Assembly (NCBI GenBank): GCA_963793845.1 | Contig: CAWCBG010000014.1 | Span: 992,001-1,056,000 of the forward strand | Length of the DNA stretch: 64,000 nt | Source: CAWCBG01 sp963793845 | GTDB lineage: Bacteria > Acidobacteriota > Terriglobia > Terriglobales > Acidobacteriaceae | Reading direction: 5' to 3' | In this document: positions 42,161 through 52,224 of the stretch, piece by piece | How positions within the stretch are numbered: position 1 is the stretch's first letter | How the letters are laid out: each line of letters opens with the position of its first letter | Made by a program: the position numbers and the translations under genes | Notes under the pieces: generated by a model | Databases searched by the model: none | What the model saw: only the letters and a program-made list of their open reading frames with translations | Told to the model about the DNA's origin: nothing

Positions 42161-43150
42161 ATGGCGCTACCCGAAGATACCCTGACGCAAACCGCACCGG
42201 CACGCAACCGTCGCTTTCGCCAGCTTGCCATCGCTGTCCTGCTGGTGATTCTTACGCTGGCCGTCTGGGCCTGCCTGCGGCCGCTGGAGTTCCTGCGCGG
42301 AGTCGGGAAGACTGTTCTGTGGGCGAACGGGATTCACGGGGAATACGTGCAGATCGGTCCCAACGCTGTGCACTACTACTCGGGGGGTGAGGGCACGCCG
42401 GTGGTTTTCGTGCACGGGCTAGGCGCGGATGCGTTGAACTGGGTGCAGCAGATGATCGTCCTGAAGCGGCAACACCGCCGCGTTTATGCCATCGATCTGC
42501 TGGGACACGGACAATCGGCGCAGCCCGACATCGACTACTCCATTGCAGAGCAGTCGGAGATGGTGCGCCAATTTCTTGGTAGCCAGGGCATTCCTTCGGC
42601 GGACATGGTCGGTGTCTCGATGGGGGGATGGGTGGTACTGAACGTCACCGTCGAACATCCCGAGCTGGTGCGGCGGGTTGTGGTCGCCGACGCCGCGGGG
42701 CTGGACTTCCAGACCGCTGTCACTGCCGACAGCTTCCTGCCGCGCACGCCGGCCGAGTTCACGACCTTTTGGGCGATGCTTTCGCCACGTCCCCTGCCCG
42801 GCGCCATCGTCATAGTCCCCGACTTTCTGCGTCAGGTAGGGAAGCACGAATGGATCATCCGCCGCATCTTTGCTTCGTTTCTGATCCGGAAAGATATTCT
42901 GGACGGCAGGCTGGGCAGCATCAACACCCCAGTGTTGATTTTGTGGGGCAAGCAGGAGCGGCTTATCCCGATGGCGCTGGGCTATGAGATGCAGCGCGAG
43001 ATACCACGCTCGTCGTTGCTGGTCTGCCCCGACTCCGGCCATCTCGCCGTCTTCGAATGCTGGGACCGCTTCAAACCCGAGGTGGAGAACTTTCTCGACG
43101 CACCCCAGCCACCGGCGCCGATTGTGCGAGAAATCGCGGCAGAACGGTAG
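42161..43150 (+). CDS. Membrane-anchored alpha/beta hydrolase
   Basis: 329 residues. An N-terminal helix (LAIAVLLVILTLAVWACL) anchors the protein. The hydrolase core has VVFVHGLGADALNW (oxyanion HG), the nucleophile elbow GVSMGG with Ser, and PDSGHLAVFE with His. At the position of the acid (WGxxDxxxP) the sequence is WGKQERLIP, so Glu takes the place of Asp. Substrate unknown; esterase or C-C hydrolase are both possible. It is divergent from the sigma operon. Confidence 0.87.
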   Translation: MALPEDTLTQTAPARNRRFRQLAIAVLLVILTLAVWACLRPLEFLRGVGKTVLWANGIHGEYVQIGPNAVHYYSGGEGTPVVFVHGLGADALNWVQQMIVLKRQHRRVYAIDLLGHGQSAQPDIDYSIAEQSEMVRQFLGSQGIPSADMVGVSMGGWVVLNVTVEHPELVRRVVVADAAGLDFQTAVTADSFLPRTPAEFTTFWAMLSPRPLPGAIVIVPDFLRQVGKHEWIIRRIFASFLIRKDILDGRLGSINTPVLILWGKQERLIPMALGYEMQREIPRSSLLVCPDSGHLAVFECWDRFKPEVENFLDAPQPPAPIVREIAAER

Positions 43151-43227
43151 GCAAACCCTCAGAAGTCCCGCAACTGTTGTTCCCAAGCGACCCTGGCGGG
43201 TTTTCTGCTTGCCCGAGATGTGGGCTG

Positions 43228-43620
43228 TCACCAAGCTCGATCGACGCCGTAGCGCTCGAAGATCGGATCTGCGGAGATGATAGGGATATTACGGTGTTTT
43301 GCCTGTACGACCAGCAGGCGGTCGAACGGATCCTTGTGATGCGACGGCAACCTTTCGACATCTGCCAGATTGTCGAACTCGATCACGAGCGGGGTCAGCT
43401 CCAGCTCAGTAAGCAACCTGAGCAGGAACTCTTTCGCGCTGATGCGCCGTCCGTCTGCGCCCTGCAGCTTCAGCTTTCCTGAGCCGCTTTTCATCGCCAT
43501 CTCCCACAGGCTTACATGACTATAGAAGTTGCCCGGCTCGCGCATCAGCTTCGCTGCCCGTTTGCTGAGTTTATTTGGATGGCCTCCATACCAGATTAGA
43601 GCGCACGTATCGATCAGCAT
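43228..43620 (-). CDS. vapC: PIN-domain toxin (VapC family)
   Basis: 130 residues. The acidic residues of the PIN nuclease site are present: Asp in MLIDTCALIW, Glu in SHVSLWEMAMK, Asp residues in HHKDPFDRLLV and in IISADPIFERYG. VapC proteins are Mg2+-dependent RNases that cut specific RNAs. It follows the antitoxin stop by 2 nt, the usual order. Its stop is close to the convergent hydrolase gene. Confidence 0.9.
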   Translation of the reverse strand: MLIDTCALIWYGGHPNKLSKRAAKLMREPGNFYSHVSLWEMAMKSGSGKLKLQGADGRRISAKEFLLRLLTELELTPLVIEFDNLADVERLPSHHKDPFDRLLVVQAKHRNIPIISADPIFERYGVDRAW

Positions 43621-43622
43621 GA

Positions 43623-43868
43623 TCAGACGTAATCCTCGAAACCTTCGGGGATCGCGTCGAAATCGTCCGCCATCTCGATCCTCCAGCCTTCCGCTGCCAA
43701 AAAGCCGGGCGGCGGTATCTTGTGAGCTTTTTTCTTCGCCATCGGCGGACGCGTGATCGTCGCGACCGTTGCGCCATGCTTGGTGATCGTTACGTCTTCG
43801 CCCTGTTCGACCGCGCTGAGCACTTCCGCAAAATGCTCGCGAGCTTCAGAAACGGTGTAAGTCTTCAT
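43623..43868 (-). CDS. Type II antitoxin (Phd/YefM-type)
   Basis: 81 residues from ATG 43868; the upstream in-frame codons to 43883 include part of the operator. The N terminus MKTYTVSEAREHFAEVL and EGEDVTITKHGATVATI is the Phd/YefM DNA-binding fold. The C-terminal ~40 residues (about from KKKAHKIPPPGFL) would wrap around the PIN toxin and neutralise it. Expressed with vapC from the operator at 43876-43897. Confidence 0.88.
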   Translation of the reverse strand: MKTYTVSEAREHFAEVLSAVEQGEDVTITKHGATVATITRPPMAKKKAHKIPPPGFLAAEGWRIEMADDFDAIPEGFEDYV

Positions 43869-43875
43869 GCAGTTA

Positions 43876-43897
43876 TTGTACAACTAATTTCGTACAA
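43876..43897 (-). promoter_or_regulatory. Inverted-repeat operator of the toxin-antitoxin pair
   Basis: TTGTAC, 10-nt AT-rich spacer, GTACAA. It lies 7 nt before the antitoxin start, where Phd-type antitoxins autorepress. Arms are perfect; the centre-to-centre distance of 16 nt would place two half-sites 1.5 helical turns apart. Confidence 0.6.
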
Positions 43898-44067
43898 AAT
43901 GCTCAACGTTAAAACGGAAGGTTCGAATCAGCTGCGCAGCCGCCGAAGGTGCTCACAGAAGCAGTGGAAGAGGAACGCTATCTGGAGTGATCCGTATTGC
44001 GGAGTACGCCATGCGAGGTCAAATGGCGGCGCCTCGTTTGGAGCTCCACTACCCAGTATCCTCTGCC

Positions 44068-45695
44068 TCAAATCACCACCGTTTCGTGATACTCCCCAAA
44101 CACCCGTCGCATGGCATCGGAGATTTCTCCGACCGTGGCATGAGCTTCGATTGCCTCGATAATGACGGGCATCAGGTTGCCGCTGCCTTGCGCGGTGTCT
44201 TCGACCCGCTGAAGCGCAGCCTGACATTTCGCGGCATCGCGTTTGGCGCGTAGCGCATGCAGGCGCTCCACCTGTCTGCGCTCAAGGTCTTCGTCGACCC
44301 GTTGCAAGGGGATCGGCTTCTCGTGCTCCAGTTCAAAGGCGTTTACGCCTACCACGATCGCTTGCAGGTGGTCGACCGCGCCCTGATATTCATAGGCGGC
44401 ATTCTGGATCTCCTGCTGAATGAAGCCTCTCTCGATGGCCTTTAGGGTTCCGCCCATCGCGTCGATCTTGTCGAGATAAGCCGCGGGCGCTGTTCTTCGA
44501 TCTGGTTGGTCAGCGATTCGATGTAGTACGAGCCGGCCAGCGGGTCGATCGTCTGTGCTGCTCCCGACTCGTACGCGATGACCTGCTGCGTGCGCAGTGC
44601 GATCCGCGCCGACTGTTCGGTAGGCAACGCCAGCGCTTCGTCGAAGGAGTTGGTATGGAGCGACTGGGTGCCGCCGAGCACCGCGGCCATCCCCTGCAAG
44701 GCGGTGCGGACGATGTTGTTCTCCGGTTGCTGCGCCGTGAGAGTAGACCCGGCGGTCTGAGTGTGGAAGCGCAGCATCCATGATTTGGGACTCTTGGCGT
44801 GGAAGCGATCGCGCATGATGCGAGCCCACATACGCCGGGCTGCGCGAAATTTCGCCACCTCTTCCAGGAAATTGCTGTGCGCGTTGAAGAAGAACGACAG
44901 CCGGGGGGCGAATTGGTCGACGTCGAGTCCTGCATCGATCGCCGCCTGCACGTAGGTCATGCCGTTGGACAGGGTGAACGCGACCTCCTGCACGGCGGTG
45001 CATCCCGCCTCACGCATGTGATAGCCGGAGATCGAGATGGTGTTCCACTCAGGCACGTTCTGGTTGGCGTACGAAAAGATGTCGCAGATGATGCGCATCG
45101 CCTGGTTCGGCGGATAGATGTAAGTGCCGCGCGCGATGTACTCCTTCAGCACATCGTTCTGCACCGTGCCGGAGAGCTTACGCACGTCGCGTCCGGTGCG
45201 CCGGGCGGTCACGATATACAGTGCCAGCAGAATGGACGCGGTGGCGTTGATGGTCATGGAGGTGGAGATCTTCTCCAGGTTGATGCCGTCGAACAGCCGC
45301 ATCATGTCCTCGATGGAGTCGATGGCCACGCCGACCTTGCCTACCTCGCCCAACGCCATCGGGCTATCGGAATCCATGCCGATCTGCGTCGGCAGATCGA
45401 AGGCGACGCTCAGTCCGGTGGTGCCGTTGCTGAGCAGATATTTGTAGCGGCGGTTCGACTCCTCGGCGTCGCCCATGCCGGCATACTGGCGCATGGTCCA
45501 CAGACGTCCACGGTACATGGTGGCCTGCACGCCGCGAGTGAAGGGGAACTGGCCTGGAAAGTTGAGATCGCGATCATAGTCAAAGGTGTCGAGGTCGGCA
45601 GGGGTATAAAGCGGATGAATGCTGATATGCGATGAAGTTTCCTGCTCTTCGGCTAGCTTGGCGGAGGGGGTAGTCTTAGTTTTGCTTTCGGGCAT
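44068..45695 (-). CDS. Methylmalonyl-CoA mutase family large (substrate-binding) subunit, frameshifted in this sequence
   Basis: The two frames together give ~540 residues, the length of the separate large subunit of methylmalonyl-CoA or isobutyryl-CoA mutases; the B12-binding domain is not part of it. Frame 1 has FPFTRGVQATMYRGRLWTMRQYAG, LPTQIGMDSD, TSMTINATA, ISISGYHMREAG and TAGSTLTAQQPENNIVRTA. Frame 2 continues YLDKIDAMGGTLKAIERGFIQ and ends at 44068. The junction is at about 44480-44490; adding one base (CAGGCG for CAGCG) restores it. Substrate specificity (methylmalonyl-, ethylmalonyl-, isobutyryl-CoA) is not decided here. No B12-binding partner is nearby. Confidence 0.88.
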
Positions 45696-45842
45696 GAGAT
45701 GAGGCCCTCAAATGAAGATGTTGCTGGCCAGGGGCCAGTCAGAGGGTTGGTGTTGAGGGCGCTGATTACAGTTTCAAGCTTGCAGGTTGAACTTTCAAGT
45801 CGGCGTCTTTGCAGGGGTTGGCTCGCAGGCCTCCGAATGAAT

Positions 45843-46175
45843 CTACTTCGTCCTTCGTGACTTCCAGAACGAGGTCACGCCGAAGTAAGCGAACATCACT
45901 CCGAATGCAATCGCCAGATACATCTTGCCGATTCCTGCGGTTCCGGCCAGATGGCGATGGTATTCGCGCACCGCAGCGCCGCCGCCCACAATAGCCAGCA
46001 CCAGGAAGAAAAATCCCGTAACCTCGAGCCAGAGAACGCTCAGGACGCGCGCGGTAATTCGTACGGTAACGGTGCCGGCGTTGTAAAACGCCCGCACCCA
46101 GCGGCTCTCGCCCGTCCTGCGCCCGGCAACGCGGAGAACAGCACGGGTTAGGGCACCCGAAGGGCGGGATGACAT
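45843..46175 (-). CDS. Small membrane hypothetical protein
   Basis: 110 residues with a basic N terminus and two predicted membrane helices (WLEVTGFFFLVLAIVGGGAAV and MYLAIAFGVMFAYFGVTSFW), ending WKSRRTK. No domain recognised. Located upstream of the mutase gene on the same strand with a ~147-nt gap. The regular hydrophobic pattern supports a real gene, but no ribosome binding site is outstanding. Confidence 0.6.
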   Translation of the reverse strand: MSSRPSGALTRAVLRVAGRRTGESRWVRAFYNAGTVTVRITARVLSVLWLEVTGFFFLVLAIVGGGAAVREYHRHLAGTAGIGKMYLAIAFGVMFAYFGVTSFWKSRRTK

Positions 46176-46328
46176 GGATAGTTCTTCTCCGGCGCGGCTT
46201 GAGCCACGAAAGATTATTGTACCCTTCGACCCGCCCAGGGGCGGCTCCTTCGGTCAGACTCAGCGAGCGTGAAGCCGCTCGCCGCCGAGAGGATTACAAT
46301 TCTTCGCGTAAACGGAGGTTCTCCTGGC

Positions 46329-47679
46329 GTGCAACTCAAGGTGTTATCTCTGCTGGCTGTCTTGCTGCTCGCTCTTCCGCTGGCCGGACAGGTCGCTTCA
46401 AAGCCGATGCCCGATCCGCAACTGATGAATGAGATCAATCAGCTCAAAGCCATTGACAACCATGCCCATCCCCCGGCGTTCGTGACCGGTAGCGAAAAAG
46501 ACACGGACTTCGATGCGCTGCCCTGCGATCCTCTCGAACCGACCGCGTCCGGACTAATGTGGCGTGAGGATAATCCCATCTACCTTGAGGCCTGGAAGTC
46601 ATTGTGGGGCTACAAGTACAACGACGCCGCGCCCGAGCATGTGCGCGAAGTGCTGGCGGCCAAGCAGAAGATGAAGCAGCAGCAGGGAGAGAACTATCCC
46701 AACTGGGTGCTAGACCAGCTTGGGATTGAGACCGAGCTGGCCAATCGCATCGCCCTGGGACGCGGACAGGCCCCGCCTCGCTTTCGCTGGGTTCCCTTTG
46801 ACGACACCCTGCTGTTCCCGCTGAACAACACCTCGATGGCTGCCCAGTCGCCTGACCGCAAGATCTTCTTCGCCGCCGAGGGGCAGTTGTTCCAGCGCTA
46901 TCTGAAGCAGCTTGGCGTCTCGAAGCTGCCGGCTACCCTGGAGGAATACGAGAGCAGCATCGTGACACCGCTACTTGAGCTGCAAAGGAAGAACGGGGCG
47001 GTCGCAATCAAGTTTGAGGCAGCGTATCTGCGGTCCCTCGACTTTGAGCCTGCCAGCCGACCTGATGCCGCACGTATTTACGCCCTTCATGTGAAAGGGG
47101 ACGCGCCCAACGACGCCGACTACAAGATCTTGCAAGACTATCTCTTTCGTTACGTAGCACGGGAGGCCGGCCGCCTGAACCTGGCGGTTCATTTTCATAC
47201 TGGCGCAGGATGCGGCGGCTACTTCGACCTGCGGGGCAGTAATCCTCTGCTGCTGGAGTCGGTGTTCGACGATCCATCGCTGCGCAGTACTAACTTTGTC
47301 ATGGTGCATGCCGGGAGCAGGGAACTTCAACGGCGTGGTCGCCCCGCTGTTGATGAAGCCCAACGTCTACGCCGACATCTCGGAGCAGCCGTGGATGACC
47401 TCCGTCCATCACATGGTTCCCGGCGTGCGCTTCATGTTGGAGTGGTATCCCGAGAAAGTGCTCTTCGGGACCGACCTGTTCCCGGGATCACCACAGGTCG
47501 ACTGGGAAGAGGTGGGTTATCAAACCGCGCACAAGGCTCGCCTGGCGTTGGCCGAAGCGCTGACCGGCATGCTGCAGGATAACGAGATCACGCGGGAACA
47601 AGCGGATCAGATCGCAAGAGAAGTGATGCGCCAGAACGCAATCAAACTATATGGACTCCGTGACGGCAACACGCATTGA
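46329..47679 (+). CDS. Secreted amidohydrolase family protein, frameshifted in this sequence
   Basis: Start at GTG 46329 with GGAGG ten nt upstream and a signal peptide (LLAVLLLALPLAGQ). About 450 residues in two frames. The first frame has AIDNHAHPP (metal HxH), IKFEAAYLRSLDF and LAVHFHTGAGCGGYF. At about 47312 one extra G breaks the frame; removing it gives VMVHAGAGNFNGVVAPLL, the expected His motif, followed by NVYADISEQPW and VLFGTDLFPGSP with the metal Asp, to the stop at 47679. This is an amidohydrolase-2 (PF04909-like) enzyme of the periplasm. Substrate unknown. Confidence 0.83.
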
Positions 47680-47806
47680 GCATTGGTGACATGCCCTGGA
47701 CGTTCGGACAAACTGCCGTGGCACAAAATCGGAACTCGCATAAGGAAAACGCGGAACAACAAATTAGCGCCACTGCAGAATTGCATCGGCTTCGCTGCAA
47801 AAGGAA

Positions 47807-47833
47807 AAGGCCACCCGGCAACAGGGCGGCCTT
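47807..47833 (-). terminator. Intrinsic terminator
   Basis: Arms AAGGCCACCC / GGGCGGCCTT with a 7-nt loop and one mismatch, followed on the minus strand by TTCCTTTT. It serves the gene at 48059-49111 and may also stop the amidohydrolase transcript. Confidence 0.6.
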
Positions 47834-48058
47834 CTCTTCAAGGGAGAATAGTTCCAACGGAAGCTAGACCGTCAAAACTTTCTGGACAAATACTAGGTGC
47901 AGGAGAAACTACGTGTCAAGCGATTTTTTGGACTTAAATTGCTGTATTTTCAATAACTTACATCAGGTTAAGCGAATTGGAGGAAAATGGCCGAAAACTG
48001 CCGAGTTTGACCCGTCGACGACGTAAGCAGCATGTTTTCATCTGCTTCCGAGCATTTT
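47834..48058. other. AT-rich gene-free block
   Basis: The part from about 47870 to 48058 is clearly AT-richer than its surroundings (for example GCGATTTTTTGGACTTAAA and TGTATTTTCAATAAC). It holds a GGAGG before a seven-codon frame (ATG 47987). No gene is supported. It may be a mobile-element remnant; I cannot confirm that. Confidence 0.35.
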
Positions 48059-49111
48059 CTACTCCTTTAGATGCAGCTGGATAATCTCAACCTGCTCCGG
48101 CCGGTCGAAGATGGTATCTGGAAAGAAGCGCTTCACCAAGACCCGAATTCCTCCAAAGAACACTCCCAGGATCAGTGAGATGAGAAGCAGGATGCCGATG
48201 AGCATGAAGATGCCGACGATCAAGTTGCCGATGTTGTCGCGCTTGCTCAGCGAAGTTGGTTCATCCCACGTGACCTGCGCCTCGTAGTTCACCGAATTCA
48301 GCATGTCCTTCGCATCGCCACTCAGAGTGCCGGTCACGGCGGCAACCAGCGGACCGCTGCGGCGCACTCGCAGCGAATCCGATTCGGTCTTCTGCAGATC
48401 GCGCAAGCGTTCGGCAGCAATCTGCGGCGTGGGATAAGCAATTACGGTGAGGGTCGCGGGACCGTCTGGGAATGAATAGGCTTGCGTCAGTACCTCAGGA
48501 TCGTGACTGAAATCGACCTGCTCGACGGTGAGCGGCGCTTGCGTCGCTACGAGCGATCGGGGACCAAGGATATATTTGGCCGAGTTTTCCACCGCATCCT
48601 TCTTCGGTAAGTAGCTCGGAAGATTCGGCAAGTTGGCAGCAGTGCCCTTAGCCTTGGGCAACTGCCCCGCAAGCTCACGCAATTCCGCGGCCGACATCGC
48701 GTTGATGCTTCCGAAGTCGGCGTCCACCAGGATGTTGTCGCGGAAGAACAGAATGCGTTCGTTCGCCGAAGCTGCCTGCGTGCCGATCTGTTCGGTCTTC
48801 ATCGCCGGCTGGCGATAGAAGGTGAAGGCGCCATAGGCTCCCGTAGCGTCGTTGAAGAGAGCCGCCTTGATGGTCAACTTGCGCCCGTCGTCGCGAGTGT
48901 AGGTCGCCGTCTCCGACTGGTTGAAGCCGTACTCCTTCAGCACTCCGGGATATGCGGCGTCGGCCCGGGCAGGATCGTTGACTATGGTGACGGGGCCTGA
49001 CTGCGTCCAGCCGGCGAAGGAATGGGGCAGGAAATCTTGCGCATTCGCCGCAAAAGCCACGACGACCGACATCAGGCAGAAAAGAACCAACGGGATGAAG
49101 CCACGTTTCAT
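48059..49111 (-). CDS. DUF6599-like secreted/membrane protein
   Basis: 350 residues. Signal peptide (FIPLVLFCLMSVVVAFAANA), then DFLPHSFAGWTQSGPVT, a segment I associate with the DUF6599 family of Acidobacteria. The periplasmic domain has two similar halves: YGFNQSETATYTRDDG and, later, DFSHDPEVLTQAYSFPDG. A C-terminal helix (LIVGIFMLIGILLLISLILGVFFG) anchors it, leaving a short cytoplasmic tail. Function unknown. The amidase gene downstream in transcription order is 0.1 kb away on the other side, on the same strand. Confidence 0.82.
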   Translation of the reverse strand: MKRGFIPLVLFCLMSVVVAFAANAQDFLPHSFAGWTQSGPVTIVNDPARADAAYPGVLKEYGFNQSETATYTRDDGRKLTIKAALFNDATGAYGAFTFYRQPAMKTEQIGTQAASANERILFFRDNILVDADFGSINAMSAAELRELAGQLPKAKGTAANLPNLPSYLPKKDAVENSAKYILGPRSLVATQAPLTVEQVDFSHDPEVLTQAYSFPDGPATLTVIAYPTPQIAAERLRDLQKTESDSLRVRRSGPLVAAVTGTLSGDAKDMLNSVNYEAQVTWDEPTSLSKRDNIGNLIVGIFMLIGILLLISLILGVFFGGIRVLVKRFFPDTIFDRPEQVEIIQLHLKE

Positions 49112-49208
49112 AAGGACAGGAACGAAGCACCTCTATTCCATTAGACTACTGCGCGGAGGGCAAAGTTTCTACAAGGTATGTACGCGTAGGGCGAACGAGG
49201 GGTCGGAA

Positions 49209-51534
49209 CTACTCGCCAGAATCCTTGCCGAATTTGGAGGCAACCTTAACCCCGCTCAGGCCGCCGACGTATTTGGAGATACCTTTGTAGAGCGATTCGG
49301 CAATTTTCTCCCGGTACTGCGGTGTCTCCAGCTTGGCCTCATCGGTGGGGTTGGAAACAAACGAGATCTCAGCCAGAATGCTTGGCATGTTGGCGCCGAT
49401 CAGCACCACAAATGGCGCTTTCTTGACGCCACGGTCACGAAACGCTGAATTGTGAGTCGCAAGTCCCGCGTAAAGCGACTGCTGAACGTCGCTCGCCAGC
49501 TCACGCGACTCGTCGATTTTGTCCTTCAGAGTGATCTTCTTCACCAGGTCCTGCAATTCGTGGATCGATTTCTCCGAGACCGCGTTTTCGCGGGCGGCAA
49601 CTTCCAGGGCATCGGCATTCGAGGTGAAGTTCAGGTAGTAGGTCTCCACCCCACGGGCCGAGGGATCGCTGCTGGAATTGGCATGCACCGATACGAACAG
49701 GTCGGCCTGGTGTTCGTTGGCGATCGCCGTGCGCGTTTCCAGCGGAATGAAGGTATCGTCATCGCGGGTGTAGATCACGTCGGCGCCGAGGCGGCTCTCG
49801 AGCAGCCGCCCCAGGCGTAGCGACACGTCGAGCACCAGGTCCTTCTCCATCAAACCGTTAGGGCCGATCGTGCCAGTGTCGTGGCCGCCATGGCCGGCGT
49901 CGATTACGATGCGGCCGATCTTGAGTCCGAGCGCACGAATCAGGCTGCGATCGCCTTCTGCCGTCGGCGCAGCCTCGTGTCCCGATGGAATGTCGGCCAC
50001 CGTCTTCGTCGTCTTGCGATTCTTTGCCCGGGGAGCGATCGCGACGGCCGTGGGAGCCGTGGTCGGCTGTGTTGTCGCCTTCAACTCCGGACCCTGCTTG
50101 TCCCCTTCGCCGGCGAACAGCGGATCATTCGTGTCTTTCGCGCCGGCGACCGTCGTTTCATCGGGCTTGCTGGACTTCTTCGCTGAGGATGCGGAACTCG
50201 CAGATCTGTTCGCGCCGTCTGCGCCCGTTTTTCCGGCTGACTTTGTGCTCACCGTGGGCGTGGCCGTGCCACTCGTGCTGGCATCGTCACCGTCGTCCAC
50301 GATCACTTTATGGCTTGCCGTCCCGGTGCTCTTCGATTTAGACGACGACTGGGTTGGCGCAGCGTCTTCGGCCTCTCCGGTCGAGTCGACGGCCCCGGGC
50401 GTACTAACGCCGGCCAGCGGTTTATCCGATGGCTTTGCGCCGCTGGCCTTAAAGAGGTTCCCGCTCACAATCGAGCGCGAGGTTCCCGCATCGCGCTCGG
50501 CAGCCAGCGACTCGTCCTGTGAACTCTGCACGGTTGGCGGATTCAGCTTCGCCATCTGCGTTTTGGTGTGCGGCTGGCGTCCGTGTATGTCGATGATCAG
50601 GCGATAGGGATTGGGCAGCAGGAAGGCCGAATAGTCGGACACATCATCGACTTCCAGCACCACGCGGGTATATCCGGGCTGATACTGGGCGACGCGAATC
50701 TTCTTCAGAAAGCCGTCCTGCACTTCGAAGCTCTTGCCGATCAGCACCGATGCCAGTTTGGTATTGGGCAGATCGAAGAAGATGCGATCTGGGTCGGGCA
50801 CTCGTCCGGCCTCGTACTTCACCTCGCCATCGACGTCGATGGCAACGCGCGTATAGTCGGGCGCCGACCAGTGACGGATGCCCGTCACCATCGGCAGTGC
50901 GGACTTCCTCTGCACGGTCGGCAGCGAAACGGCTACCGCGGCAGAGCGCTCGGGCGCATCGGCTGCGGCTTCTTCCGAGGTCCTCGTCTTGGGCTTGGGA
51001 GCGTTGATCTCAGCCAGCGCCAGCTTCGCGTCGCGCGCCAAACTGCTGCGCGGATAGTGCTTCAGGAATTCCTCGAAGGTGTTACGCGCTGCGTCGTCAT
51101 CCCCCAAGTCTTCTTTGTAGATCTGTCCAATCGTGAAAAGCGCCTCCACCCGGTACTTGCTGCCGGGGTATTCTCGCCGCAGAAACTCGTATTGCCCAAT
51201 CGCCGCGCTCAGGTCCTTATCGCCGGGTTCAAATTGCCGGCCCATCTCGGCCAGAAGTTCGGCGACTGCGACCACGCTGGCGTCTGCCTTGCTTGACGCG
51301 GGAGCAACGTAATACACCTTGCGATAGGCATCGATGACCCGCTGGTAGTCCTTGCGGGTGCGCTCACTTTGCGGACGACCGTTCAAAGCCTCGCGCATCT
51401 GCTCCGCTTTATCGAACTGGCTGCGGGCCTCCTGCTTGCGAGCAGATGTCGCCTGGGCAGTGCTGCCCAGACAAGTCCCGAAGGCGATTGTCAGCAGAAG
51501 GAGCAGGCCCCAGGGTTCGCAGGGAGGAATTCAT
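49209..51534 (-). CDS. N-acetylmuramoyl-L-alanine amidase with TPR and AMIN domains (start frameshifted)
   Basis: About 775 residues if read from ATG 51534. The uninterrupted frame starts at 51398, but the signal peptide (LLLLLTIAFGTCLGSTAQA) lies upstream and reaches ATG 51534 only after removing one base of GGGGCC near 51508. Order: helical TPR-like repeats (to ~200), AMIN domain (VTGIRHWSAPDYTRVAIDVDG ... RLIIDIHG), a ~190-residue Ser/Thr/Lys-rich linker, and an Amidase_3 domain with IVIDAGHGGHDTG, SVHANSS and AEISFVSNP (zinc ligands and catalytic Glu). It cleaves peptide stems from peptidoglycan in the periplasm, for example during cell separation. Confidence 0.88.
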
Positions 51535-52224
51535 GAGCCCCGATGAACGGCCCCCGAACCCGCGCTCTGGCTCCGAGACACGAGTGCGCGCTAGAAACGC
51601 CTCGGTCACAGGATTTACCGGTGCGAGTTGCGGGTTATGTCCGCTAAACCCGAAGGCGGTCTCCAAAGTCGCGAACCTGAGCTGGCAGAGAGGCGAGGAA
51701 AGGCGGCGCGTGAGTCGCTCGCAGCCGGATCGCACGGAAAAGAGGTGCGGCATGAGACAACTTCCGGATACACCCGAACCCTTGCTTCGCCGCCTTCGCG
51801 AGCCGAGCATGAGTCGCACGAAGCTATCATCGGGCTACACCGCCGGGGCCTGTTGGCGCTCGGCGGGATGATCCGGCGGAGACTTTTCTCCAGAGCACCT
51901 TAATTATAGGAGCAAAGAGGACGGCAGAACCACCGAATGCCGCGGGAATCAGGGGAGTGACCCCGGCGGTAGAGCAGGCTTTATCTCTGCGTCTTAAGGC
52001 TGTCTCTAAAGAACTGATGCTTATGGAGTCCGAGTGCAGCGCGGCTGGAGAGAAACAGCTCCGTAGCGGTACGGCTCCTGTTCGCGAGGGCGTGAGCCAG
52101 AGACATCATCGGAAGGTCCTGCCGCCCCTACGGCGTCGGAATCTCTTTTGCACCACTCGGAGTTAAACGACGGAAACCTACGCGCAGGTGTAGCTCCATT
52201 CAGCAGGTATACTTTCCTTACGCC
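51535..52224. other. 690-nt stretch without a supported gene
   Basis: Divergent spacer between the amidase and trpC. Open frames on both strands lack domains and ribosome binding sites. A GAGGCGAGGAAAGG stretch near 51690 recalls the RNase P RNA core, but the rest of that RNA cannot be found. Possibly holds both promoters and a trp leader; no Trp-rich leader peptide or attenuator is visible to me. Confidence 0.4.

Noticed and set aside
43918..43935. GGTTCGAATC resembling a tRNA T-loop
   Set aside because: No acceptor stem, D-arm or anticodon arm can be built around it; it lies beside the toxin-antitoxin operator.
51640..51900. GAGGCGAGGAAAGG resembling the RNase P RNA core
   Set aside because: The following conserved RNase P segments are missing and no closing stem is present.
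51957..52166. 69-codon frame upstream of trpC as a leader peptide
   Set aside because: It has no Trp codons and no attenuator hairpins, and no ribosome binding site before its GTG.
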